Source: Numida meleagris
Taxonomy: Eukaryota; Chordata; Aves; Galliformes; Numididae
NCBI RefSeq assembly: GCF_002078875.1
Contig: NC_034412.1
Span: 34,803,530-34,867,529 of the forward strand
Reading direction: 5' to 3'
DNA: 64,000 nt
Below the pieces are notes generated by a model. It searched no databases and was not told the origin of the DNA. It saw only the letters and a list, made by a program, of their open reading frames with translations. Shown here piece by piece: positions 35,564-47,200 of this stretch. The position numbers were made by a program, and so were the translations under genes. Within the stretch, counting starts at the first letter, position 1. Every line of letters starts with the position of its first letter.

Positions 35564-37955
35564 TAGTGACTTCTTGCACTGCATCCCCCCAGTTGCTCTT
35601 GATCCCTTAAATGCTTGTGATCTTTGTATTAGTGGGAAAGCTCCTGGTCAAGGTATACAATATATATACAGGAGGTAATGCAGTTCTGTCTTCTTTTTAT
35701 GGTACTTTAGTTATTGATAATGGTTGAACAGTCCTTGAGTTTACCGTGCACAGGGTGGACAGAGGTTCAGCTCACCTATGCTGGATTGATACTATTCTAC
35801 TAAAAAGTAAAAATTGCTAGTAGTTAGAATATGTATGGTTATACTATGGCTTGTAGGCAGAACAGCAGTTCTTTTGCTGCTCCCAGGTACTTGGAGTCTT
35901 GTAATTGTCACCACTGGAAAAACTGAGATCCTGTGGTGCCGTTTCTCTCTGATCCCTGTGCAAACTGGACATTCCTAAAGCCTGACTGAGGGAGGGAGTG
36001 GAAAGTGCCCTCTTTCACACTGGCTAGAAAGTTACTTGAGTCCCAGCTTCTTTCATGTTCGTCTTCTTTAATGATTTTTTCCTATTGCTTGTAGATCTCA
36101 TTTCCAAGTAAATAGGATGCATCTGTTGCATTACAGAAGTGACCACAAGATTCCTGCTGCTGCTACCAGACAAGGAGATCCCATTTTTGATTTTCATCTT
36201 CCACTTGCTAGGCAGTAATGGAGCTGTTACTGTCTCAAAAATCCCTCTCCTCTATGGTAGGGTCTGCAACTTTTGGTTTTTTTTTTGGCAGTGGTAGCTA
36301 ACAGAGCCTACACGCTGGTCTTTCCAGCTTTGAAACTTGTATTCAGCTCTTGGATCTCTAGGTAACTGCTGTCTAACTACTGCCAAGGCATTTCGAGCCC
36401 TACCATCATGGTTTAGTTTTCCTGTCACTCAGTGAACTCATCTTAGTATAGAATATATGTTGAGGTCTGTGAAATGTATCTTCATTAGCCTTTTTTAATT
36501 ACAAAATGTCAACTCAGCTGTGAGCAATATATATGGGAATGCATTAGTTTCTATGTAGTATTTGTTTAAGATGAGTATTTGCTAGACTTCACTTTCCCAG
36601 TATACGGTTAGAACCTGCATGTATTTTGGTGTGATCAGGTACCCCAGTTCTTCTGAGAGTCACTGTGTGTAGAGTAGTACCAGCTCTCCCTGTTATGCAC
36701 TAAGTGTATTGTGGTAGTGACTAGAACATGGGGCGGGGGGAGGTAAAACTGCGTTTAGGCAAGGGGAGAAGAGTGTTTAGAACGGTGTTTTACTAGCCAG
36801 TGTATTTCCTACCAACTCTTGTTACAGAATGACAATCCTAAGGCTATGGAAAATTCAAAAGGGAGGTAAGCGCCTTTCTGCAAGTTGATATGATCAATTT
36901 GTTTAACATCAGAACTTGTTGCTCAGAGTTTATTCTAAGAATCTTAAAGGTTAAAGCTTGGGAAATTCTCTTGCTGGTATTTATTAAGTGTCATGTATTA
37001 CCTTACTGGAACATGTAAGTATTGTTAGTGTGCTAACAGGCTGCATCTTCAAAGCGTTCACTACACCACGGCTGCTACGTAGTCATTTTAGGGGAAAAAA
37101 ATCAGACTGAACACAAAGTGGTTCTCTAATTTTTTTTTGTTCTTGTAGCCACCGTTTAGCCAACTACCTCTTTCCCCTTGTCCAAGCGTATGCTTCAAAT
37201 GTGGTATCGCACCATGAGCGAAGTCATCTGAAGAGATGTAAAGACTGTTGTAAATCAAGGTTGAAGCTGGTCTTTCATTAATTAAACATGTGGCTTCATA
37301 CATAACCAACTTAACTGGAAAGCATGATTTGAAGACAGTGCTACCTAAGAAACAAAAATGTTTTTTAACTGCTGCTTCTGCCATCTGATAGTGCAGACAA
37401 TGGGATGTCCTGTCCTAAAAGGACAGTAGGAGACGGGGCCAATTTAAGCACCTCGAGTCATTTTGGATTTTCACTCGCTGGGGTAAAACAAACAGAAAAC
37501 AACCCCCAAGCATTCATGTCCTAGATTTTTCCATCCTAGTTTAAATATTTAAAAACAACAACGTCAGTTAGCCTTGTCTTAGGAATTATTGTGATGGAGG
37601 AAGTTTGTGCTTGGTTACGTGGGAATTCAGTAGTCACGATTATTGAAAATATGACTAGTGAATTTTTTTGGTCCTACCTGTTTGTTTTGTGTTGCTGTAG
37701 TGCAGTGGTGATCTGTCTTGGGACTGATGTTTCCTGTGCCAGTCTACATATTGTCTTTCACTGGGGAAGGGGGTGGTGGAGGGGGGAAAATAAGAAAAAG
37801 TTGCCTGAGAGCGCTGCTGCTGGGCAGCTTCTTCTTACCACACTGTGCTTAGATAACTGCATACTAATAGAAATTTATGTTTACCACAGTATAAAAGCAA
37901 TAATGTAAACTGTGATGTCTGTGTAATGGAAAAACATATGTTTACAATGGTAGCA

Positions 37956-37961
37956 AATAAA
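37956..37961 (+). terminator. Candidate ELMOD2 polyadenylation signal (AATAAA)
   Basis: Canonical hexamer with a GT-rich stretch about 30 nt downstream. No transcript evidence is available here. Confidence 0.4.
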
Positions 37962-37985
37962 GAACAAGTTATTAAAAATACCATC

Positions 37986-40900
37986 AGTATTGGTGTGTTC
38001 TGGCCTGCTTGAATTGTTAGGAAACCAACAGCTTGCGGTTAGCCACGCATTTGTGTCTTTCCTAGTTACTGCTTCTGTCAACTGTGCTGTAAAGTTGAGG
38101 CTGCAGAACATGAATCTATATGGGAGCTGAACTGGCAAAAAATGTAACAGCTGGAACAGCTGCCTCATCTACATTTTCTAGGTTTAAAATCCGTATCCAA
38201 GATACATATCTAAAAATCAAATGCCGAGAAGAAAGGAATTAGATTAAAATCCAACTGCGAGATCTACACAAAAAGGTGTTTATTTTTAACTCTCAAGATT
38301 CATCTCGTGCTCTAGAGCAATGCTTACAGGCAAGTCTGCTTGAAATCTTACATCTGTTGTAACAGGAAATTGTAAAATGGGAAAGTCAGTTTGACACATC
38401 TGATAAATTTTTGTGTATTGTGACATTTAACACTTCCTCCTTCCCTCTCCATGAAGAAACATTTTTTCTTAACACAGCACTACAATGGTGGACCAAAAAT
38501 TGGGTTGCAGAATAAGAATTGCACAGGTAGGTTGCTATGCACCGCCATCCCCTGCTGCCCGGGGGAGGTGGTTGTTACCGCTCCCTAACAGTCACCAGCT
38601 GTCTCCAGTATTGTTTGATCACTGTTCACTAAAACAAAGTAAACAAGAATATATGTATGTATATATCATTAAAATATATCAGGGATGTTGTTTTAATGGC
38701 TAGGAAAAGCCTTCTCAGTGCTAAGAGAGAGCAAAGCTCCAGGAGCAAAGTGACAGCTGGAAGACTCAGCGATCTTTTCTGGAGAAAGAGAAACCCCAAT
38801 TTATCTTGGTTGGTTTCTCTCCACTCCCCAAACCGAGGCTTTTTTTTTTTTTTTTTTTTAAACCTCTGTATCTTTCACCATGTCTTCATCTTCATACAAG
38901 CTTTGTTAAATAATTCACTTAGTTCTCCTCTTGGCCTCTGCTTTTACTCCTGAATTTTGGAGACCAAATGCTTCTTTTAATGGACAGAAGTACCACTATA
39001 TGAGAATTTTAACCATTTCACCTCTTGGTCTTTTTTCCCCTTTTTATTCAGAAGCATAGAACAGGCCCTGCACTCTCCCACTCTCAAGATGAACAAAACC
39101 TCAACTGTCAAGCTGGTCAAATATCATCAAATATCAGTTACCTGAGAAAATGGGATGAGCAAGCAGATATTCAGGAAATCCAGACAGATACTGAGCACTC
39201 CAGAGAAGACAAGCAGCGGTGAATCATCTTCTAATAGGACATGCTTTGGGAGGTTACCTATCACCACTTTCTGATCACATCATGCAAAAAAATGCAAAAA
39301 AAAAATCGCTTCCTATATTTCATGCCTTGTACACACAGCACTGAAACACTCTTCTGCAGTGACACTACTGGTAGAACCATGTATTGCTTTCTTTTAGTAT
39401 TAGATATATTCCAATGTAGAGATTCACAGAGAGGGATACCAACACAGTAACAGCACTGGGGCTCAAGAACACGGATACAAGCTCGATGGGAAGAGAAGTG
39501 ACGAGCTGTGCTCCCTGCCTGTAATACACCGACACAGCTAGAGGTACCTTTTCTGATCTATCACTTCTTCATTTAGGCATGCTGTAGGCTTTCTCTGCTT
39601 ATGCGCTACCTTTAATTTGTTGCTTTAAGTATCCCAATGGGATTTAAACCCTAACTGTTCGTTTGTTTCTGAACTACACCTACTGTCAAGAGACCCAATT
39701 ACCACAGGCTTAAAACGTTGCTGCAAAGTTACTAATAATGGAGAACCTGTAAGGAGGGGCACAGAAGCTTAGCAAGTAACAGTTTACCCAACACAAGTAC
39801 CATCTCTTTGCTTGACCAATTGCACCAAGCCTGCTTCCTTGCTCTCCCACAGCCCTCTTACACAGCATACCGCGTGCACCATGCTGCCTTCTGCAATTTT
39901 CATCTGTGACACAGCACCTGGCAGCTAACATCCACTGTACCAGAAGCGCCAGTGCCGCTATATCCACCCCCTGAAGATGCTTTTCTCTTTCGAACAGTTT
40001 TAACGTCAAGTTTTCAGTAGGTTTAACACAATAGATGAGATCTCAATCTGCTTGCCAAAAACACAGGTCAAGCAAACCTTTATGAGCCCCAACAAACACT
40101 GCCCTTACCTCTAACACCCAGAATTCACGAGGTCTAAGAAGTTGTGAAAATAGGTACCACTGAACTTTCATACACTATGAGTATCTGAGTAAGTTGGAGG
40201 ATAGATTGGAAGAAAACTTGATAGAAGAATGTTTAGAAGAATGTTTCTTTGTAGCTTCCCCTCTTCCTTCAAATAGAGCTGTATGAAACAAAGTCCCACT
40301 CCCTCATGGCTCCACTGTTTGTCACATGGCCGGTGGCATCCCCCAACCCCACCAGGCTCCTCCCAAACCAGACAAGCAGCACATCGACATCCAGACAAAA
40401 GTTTTAGTTCTCAAGATGGAGAAGGTCTTCCTTTTCGTTCTGGCTGTGAGACCAACAGCCCTAACTCAACTCTACCACTCACAGACTCAAGAGAAGCTCT
40501 ATTTCTAAACATATCAGTCAAGAGACTTGCTTACACAACATGTCTACATATATAAAGATTTCAAACATGCACTCACATTTTCTTGAAGGTCTTTGCGTGA
40601 CTGCATGCTGGTCAGCTGAACTTTGGTAACTCTCCTGTCAACAACTTGCACCCAGGTTGTGGCAGCTCTTGCCATCTAACAAGCACCTACCAGGTGGCCA
40701 TGGGATGTGGCTCCTATCAGGGGAGCAGCCTTACCAAAATGCCTACAGAACTCAGTTCACCTGGCTGCTTCCTGGAGCAAAGCAACTCTTAAAGATGACT
40801 CAGCTCACACTTAAAAGCATCGCTGAGATGGTTGTGTTGTTCAGAAGGGTAAGGAAGGCTATGCAGAAAGACAAACAGAAGTCACCACGTAAATGGCCAT

Positions 40901-41968
40901 GGGGATAGGAGGGATCCTTGTGGATGCCACCTCTTGCCACATGAAAGTTATTCTGCTGCAAAACTGCCAGTCCTGGTGGGTAGAACACAACTGGCAAACT
41001 CTTGTAGGATGAAACATTCCTCATCTGTAGTCCATATAACTCTTGAGGTGTGTGGGAGATTGCTGACATGCTTAAAGACACTTGGCCATGACAGACGCTT
41101 ACAGAACTATTCTGGGGTTCTACGAATTGAAAAAGGCTGAGTACGCTTAAGGAAGACTTGTGTAGTGATTTACTGGCTGCCAGGCATTTATGATAAAGCA
41201 CCCTGTTCTGGCCTTAGCATGTGCAGTTAAAACTTTAAGTCCTGTTCTTCAAAATTGTGATTATAGCTTCACATTAATGTCATCATTTGAGATGCATGTA
41301 AACTAACTTGCATATTTTTTGTATACAGGACTACTGTTTGTTTTTTTTTTTTTTTTATATTGTTACACAGACTACATAGACCTAAGACGGAAAGAAGCGA
41401 ACTCTACTCTCAAAATTGACACCAATATGGCTGAGGTAAGGGATATGTGAACATGGCCATTAACTCAAAGTGCTCAGAAATCAACAGGCTTTATCTACAC
41501 ACAGATGTAGAGATGAGAAGTTTCAAAAATAAATACGTATTTACAGAGTAGATATATATTATCTGTTCTATTACTGCCATGGTTGTGAGGCTGACAGCTT
41601 ACCCTATGAAAAGCATTTTAATACTGACAAACATAGAAGCATGCCGAGCAAGCTACAGCAAAACACAGACTGTTTACAAAATACCTGTGGGTCGTGAAGA
41701 AGTATTAACAACTGTTGTCACCAAATGTGAGCCTAACATGGAAAAGCGTTTCATGGAAATGCACAGTGTGAGAGGCCTATGTGGACTGCTTGCTTGTTGC
41801 AGATGGAATTAAACACATTCAAGTGTTTAAGGAACACAAGTGGCAAACATTTTTCTTCTGAAACCTGGTGCTGAAGAATCAAAGTCATTTGCCTCTATAA
41901 TAAAACCCGATCACCTACTTTCCCTCTAGCATGACTTTAATATTAAAAATCAGATCTGTGCAGTGTAT
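37986..41968. other. Tail-to-tail intergenic interval (mammalian UCP1 position)
   Basis: No gene recognised. Open frames here (longest 133 codons, minus, 40800-41201) carry no known motif and no mitochondrial-carrier P-x-D-x-x-K/R signature. Poly(T) runs lie at 38840-38859 and about 41338-41356. Confidence 0.5.
38840..38859. repeat. Poly(T) run of 20
   Basis: Homopolymer, possibly the A-tail of a minus-strand insertion, but no target duplication was recognised. Confidence 0.8.
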
Positions 41969-41974
41969 TTTATT
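41969..41974 (-). terminator. Candidate TBC1D9 polyadenylation signal
   Basis: TTTATT on the plus strand is AATAAA on the minus strand, about 1.5 kb after the TBC1D9 stop. It is the first canonical hexamer I found in that direction. Confidence 0.4.
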
Positions 41975-43484
41975 GTTTACATTACCTATTTGTGGTTAAA
42001 AGCCACTTTATCTGACAGTTTAAAAGCATTCTTTTAAAATAAAAATTAAACACAACTTCTGCTAAAAATTTGCAAGTTACATGGCTGCAGTATACAGGAG
42101 TATAAAAAAAATCAACAGTATTCTACAGAAAATATTCTCAAAACAGCAAATAAAGGATAGGCACAGAAGCATGATCCTGAACTGAACAAGTATGAACTAT
42201 CAAACAGCTAACAAAATTTAAAAAAATCCTGAATATCTGTATAAAAGAAGCAAGGATTGAAAGTGCAGGTGCTCCAGTTTGCATTTTAACATACTATTCA
42301 GTAAGCTGATACAGGATACTATTCATTTTATATAAAGTGACAGTGTTCTCAGTAAGACTTAAACATTCAGTTACATTATCTTGCAGCTTTTCCATTACTT
42401 CTACTTTACACTGTTGTAAATGAAGACTTACGCAATACAGGTTTTTAACTTCTTAATCTAACAAGGATATAGAAAGTTGGTGGTAAAGGTTAGTTTTATA
42501 AGCTAAGCTAAATATGCTGTAGATCCAGCTATATATGTTGTGGGTTTTTTTTTTTTTTTTGGTTTTTTTTTTTTTAATTTCCAAAAACATCTCTCAATTT
42601 TTAAGGGACTCCACCAATCTGCTTTGGTACCTGCACACGCTGTCTTTGGAGTGCAACAGCAGCAAGGCTTCCAAGCCCACTCGTTAGGAACACAGCTCCA
42701 GGCAGGGTCACGAAGGAGATTTCCCCTTGGGGGCCAAGGGCTGTCCCTCTGCTAGGTTTGGTGAAGCTGGAGGTGGCTGAACCGAGGGAAAGGCAAATGG
42801 ACTCTGCATTCTGTTGAAGCAGAAATCACCATACTTAACCACATTTGAGTGATGTGCCAGCTCGACTTGGGATGCCCCTTCTACTTTTGAGTGAGCGTAC
42901 CACTTTCAACTAAGGGAAGCTACGCCCCAGGCAGGCATCACTGAAGTGATCTTGCATGTATTCGGAAAATGAATATGAAGCATATCTTAAAAAACATTAT
43001 CCTCTTTGGAAAAAAAAAAAAAGAAAGTTAAATGCAATGAAGTTATCCTGCAAGGACGGTGCCTGGAACTTAATTTCACCCTCAAGTTCTATTCAGGTTG
43101 ACAGTGTCCCTTTAAGTTTTAGGTACTTCCTTTTTTTTTTTTTTTTTAATTTCCCCTCAAAAATCTCTGTATACGTCTGTTTTAAAAATGCACACAAGTA
43201 TCGGCATTAAGTTTACATTTAGAAGAACTAATCTTTACCATTTAAAATTGACAGCAAGGTTAATAATACACACACTTCACTGACAACTGATATTTTTTTC
43301 TGTATTTTGAATAAAATTTGCATTCGTGTAACATTTCCCACAGAAAGAGTGATTATACTTCAAGACAGTTAAGTATGCACCCCAACATTTTCACATTAGT
43401 GAAAACAATAATGTTTGGAAAATACCAAGGCCTGTGCCAGGTACTCATAAATACATAATAGAAAAAAAATAAAAAACCTGCCTT
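41975..43484 (-). other. Probable TBC1D9 3' UTR
   Basis: Lies between the stop codon and the candidate polyadenylation signal. It contains T-rich homopolymer tracts (A-rich in the transcript) at about 42543-42576 and 43131-43148. Confidence 0.5.
42543..42576. repeat. T-rich homopolymer tract
   Basis: Two long T runs separated by GG, within the presumed TBC1D9 3' UTR. Confidence 0.8.
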
Positions 43485-44210
43485 TTATCCCGACATAGTA
43501 GAGATTTCATAGTCACTGGCCGAGGTGATTGGTTTACCCATCATCCTTACATTTTTAGCATTAGTAATCCTAGCCATCATGGACACAGGCTTATCAAAGT
43601 ACCTAACCAGCGCTGGCTCAGTCAAAAGGGAGGCTAAAAACTGTTCAAAGGTGATGGCCCAGTCCCTGTCAATGCTAGTGCTTCTATGAAGAGAAGTGGT
43701 GTGGTTGCTCCGTACTAAAACTGTGTCTTCACCAATGTCCTCGCAATGGAGCTTTTCTTCTTCGTGCGAACCTGCACTCAGCACCGAGTAGGAGGACATC
43801 GAACTATCATCTTTTGTATCATCATCAGAAATGAGCATGGAAGAACAGGCTCCGTTGTCCCTGGGAGAAGAGTCTTCAAGTTTTATGTCTTCCATCTGCA
43901 TACCCAGGGCGCTCTCAGTGCAAACGGCCTCCTCATCGCTGGTGACGAGGCTGCCTTGGAACGGCTTATGCTGTTCAAGGGGGTACTGCTGGCTGTCGTT
44001 CTTCTGAAACAGCTCGCTCTGAATAGTTTTGCTGCAATTGTTACTGCTGCTGTCTGCCTCTTTTGCGGGCTGTACTGAGAAGAGCTTACCAACTTCACCT
44101 ATCTCCAAAAGCAAGCTTGTCACAGCAGCGGTAGCATGGTACAGATCTTGTTCATTGGGGTCTTCACTGAACATATTATACATTGTCTTGCACAGTTCGA
44201 TGAACTGCCC
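43485..44210 (-). CDS. TBC1D9: TBC1D9 last coding exon and stop
   Basis: 241 residues and a stop, starting [20 protein letters not shown]. The middle part (about residues 40-90 of the exon) is divergent. [20 protein letters not shown], the acidic [20 protein letters not shown] block and the end [10 protein letters not shown] are strongly conserved. Confidence 0.97.
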   Translation of the reverse strand, partial: GQFIELCKTMYNMFSEDPNEQDLYHATAAVTSLLLEIGEVGKLFSVQPAKEADSSSNNCSKTIQSELFQKNDSQQYPLEQHKPFQGSLVTSDEEAVCTESALGMQMEDIKLEDSSPRDNGACSSMLISDDDTKDDSSMSSYSVLSAGSHEEEKLHCEDIGEDTVLVRSNHTTSLHRSTSIDRDWAITFEQFLASLLTEPALVRYFDKPVSMMARITNAKNVRMMGKPITSASDYEISTMSG

Positions 44211-47200
44211 CTACACACAGAAAGAGGAAACATTAATGAGAGAGCAGGAAACAAGTTCAGCTTTTGAGATCTAGTAAATCAGTTTAAAAATAGTTTGGAA
44301 TAGAGGAATGACAATAGTTTATGAAATTCAACTGAAACTGAAAATGCTCTAGGTAGAGTCTAGAAACTATTTTCAATTATTGGACAGCCACACGTGTTGC
44401 CTCTCTCAAAGCTTTTTAGAATATCCTAAACTACTGTGTGCTCCTTCCAACAGATGACAAATTTCTCTCTCTGCAGCCAGAGGAGGGCAACAGAGGGCGA
44501 GCAGTGAAACACAGCATTCATTCTGGTGACTTTTCTTATTGGAAGAATGCTTAGTGTAACTGGTAGTCTGATAAAACCAGTGAGAAGTAACGAGAAATGA
44601 AACAAGTGACTTGTGGTGCTCTTCTAATTGGCAGTTGTAACTCAGTTGAATACAAACCTTTCAAAACTCAAAACTGACCAACTGGAAGGAAAAGATTCAC
44701 TTAGGGCTATCTAAAGAAAGAAACACTGTTCTGCAGGGAGTGAACTTCCCTATAAACTCTGGAAAAAACAGCTGTTCCAATACGTCTTTACCCTCCCCTA
44801 GTTGCTATGGATTTGAGACCAACAGTACCAATTACAAAACAAAAAAATGTTTCTTTCAGGTACCGCGTGTTCAGGGCATTTTGTGGTCATTGGTGATGTT
44901 CAGTGTGATATCACCCTTTGTCTAGCAGTCTAAATAACACGTTATCATTCCTGTATGCATGCATCTCACTTTCATGATGTTCTGGGAGCAGAATGCCATT
45001 ATGCTGAAAGCAACTAACTTACATATTCAGCTGACTGCTGTGTTGGTAAAAAGAATTATTTGCCTCAAAATAAAACCTTTACTCAGCATTAATGTATTGA
45101 ATATTTTTAAATATGTTTAAAAAGAAAAGAAGTTTAAAGTTCATGAAAAGTACATGTCAGCACAAGTACCTGGTTCAGCTTGGGCAAGTCCTTTGAGTTT
45201 TTTGCTTTGGATTTGTTCTCTTGGCTCCACATTCTCAGATAATTTCGATTCTCTTGTGAACTCTTCTTGCCTATTATCAACAAATTACCCAGAGATGCAA
45301 GAAAAGTCCATGAAGAAACCTTAAATTAATACCTTTTTCCATTTTCAAAAGGAGTATCTTGTCAAGAAATTAAAGATGTAATTCAGAGGGAGACAACAGG
45401 CATACCTTTGTCTGTTTTCAGACTCACTGTAACAAACCCATCATCTACTCCTTGTTTGTTCCTGCTGTCTAGACCAACAACTAGAAAATCAAAGGGTGGG
45501 GAGAGAGACTGTTGTGGTTTTACATCCATAGATTTCAGGCGTACAGTACAAAATAAAGAAAAAATTCACATTACAGAAAATGCACAGCAGAAATACTAAG
45601 ACTAAACCATGACTTTCGTTTATTCTTAAGTCTGCTGACAATTCCCACATAATTAATAATTACTTACAATTACACTTATATAAATACTTGAATTTTTTGT
45701 GTAATACAGTGATTAGTCTGTTACTGCTACCCAAACAGCTTCTGGCATCATTTATCTTTGGTGATTATATTAAAGCATCTTGTTTTATCTATTAGGACTT
45801 AGAAATTGATAGACTAGAGTTACAAGTTATATCTGTACTTTCGAACAACCTTCCTTCCCTTTGTAATCTGGAGAGCGAGTAATATTTTCTTAAGTCAGAG
45901 AGAAACTTAGTATCACATATCTCCAAGGAAGAAAATGTCATTTAAGACAACACAGCTGAGAGAAGGAGAGACAGGAGACAGGTTCTCATTAGGGCACAAA
46001 AAGATTTCCAAATACCGAACTACATTTTGATATATCTGATGGCTTTTTTTTTTTTTTTTAAAGAATTTCCTAAGTTCTGTGATCCAAATTCATCTTGAAA
46101 GCCAATATATTTATTCTCATTCTCCCTCAAGGCACATATGCTCAATTTATCACAGAACTGCTTCTACAGTAAACACACCAATGACATTATTCTGGGAGTA
46201 TTTCTCTGATGCACAATCCAGGGGACCCCCTGGGGTACACACACACACACACACCCCCCCACACTAAGGATACCAGAATAGATACACAGGCTACATACTT
46301 CTTTTTACAGAAAATAGTTCACTTACAGAGTTTGATCCAGCGAAAAGGTAGCTTTAAGAATGCATGGTGTTTGAAATCTATTACCTTGTATTTTCATACT
46401 CAAGACAAAAGATGCCTACCATGCGTACATTCTGGTGTGATGTCTTCAAAAAAGTACTGAGTGGCTTCAAAAGCAGAGTCTGGTTCTTCTTGCTCAGGGG
46501 ATGGATCTAAACAATATCACAAAACTCCATTTCATCAAAAACTCAACACTTCCATTAAAAATTATAACATATTCCAATTGATACGCTTAGCATTTCATTT
46601 TCTAGAAATAGTAGTTTAAAGATGTGAAGGTTCAATTCATGGGAGATGAAACAACTGGATCGGGTACTACCTTTTTACTGTCTCCCACCTTCTCTCTCTG
46701 ACTTGCCGTAGCTGCCTGCCTTCAGAAGCTGGCTTGTTTCCACATCTAACTTCCATTACATTCTTCTGTGCAGGGTGTCCTAAGCAGGATGTGAACCCAT
46801 ACTAGCTTGAAACAGCCTGTTATGATTTGGTATGAGCCTCCTAGTTCCTCAGTACCATAATTTGCATTCTTATAACTAGATCTCTTGTTCAATAAAGTTG
46901 ACTGTTCTCTTTTCAGTTAAACTACTAAATCACTCCAGCCTACCTCCAAGTAATCCCAACTGGGACACACATGTTCAAAGCATATGGAGGTGAACATCCT
47001 CTCACAGGTTTTACCAGAAGAGTAAACGTGCACATTAATTAAAGCACAACTGCAGTGTAGTTAAATGACAGATTCAGTGAGGACAGCAGTAGGTGCTTCA
47101 TGACACGCTTTAGACAAGCCAGAGGATACACTTCCAAGACACTGTTTTCTTCAGGGATAAAACTGTTCTGAGACGTTTGCATTCGCTCTCCACCCTAAAC

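Larger units (their letters stand above)
34024..37985 (+). other. Probable ELMOD2 3' UTR and downstream sequence
   Basis: No coding region. The first canonical plus-strand AATAAA after the stop is at 37956-37961, followed by a GT-rich GGTGTGTTCTGG element, so a 3' UTR of about 3.9 kb is possible. An ATTAAA at about 34837 could serve a shorter form. A CR1 fragment lies at 35416-35563. Confidence 0.4.

Noticed and set aside
38840..38859. Poly(T) run as the tail of a processed pseudogene on the minus strand
   Set aside because: No coding similarity lies next to it and no target-site duplication was recognised.
37986..41968. Search by eye for UCP1 or another mitochondrial carrier gene
   Set aside because: No P-x-D-x-x-K/R carrier signature or matching exon was found in any frame.
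43746..44274. Plus-strand open frames opposite the last TBC1D9 exon
   Set aside because: Antisense shadows of a strongly conserved minus-strand coding exon.
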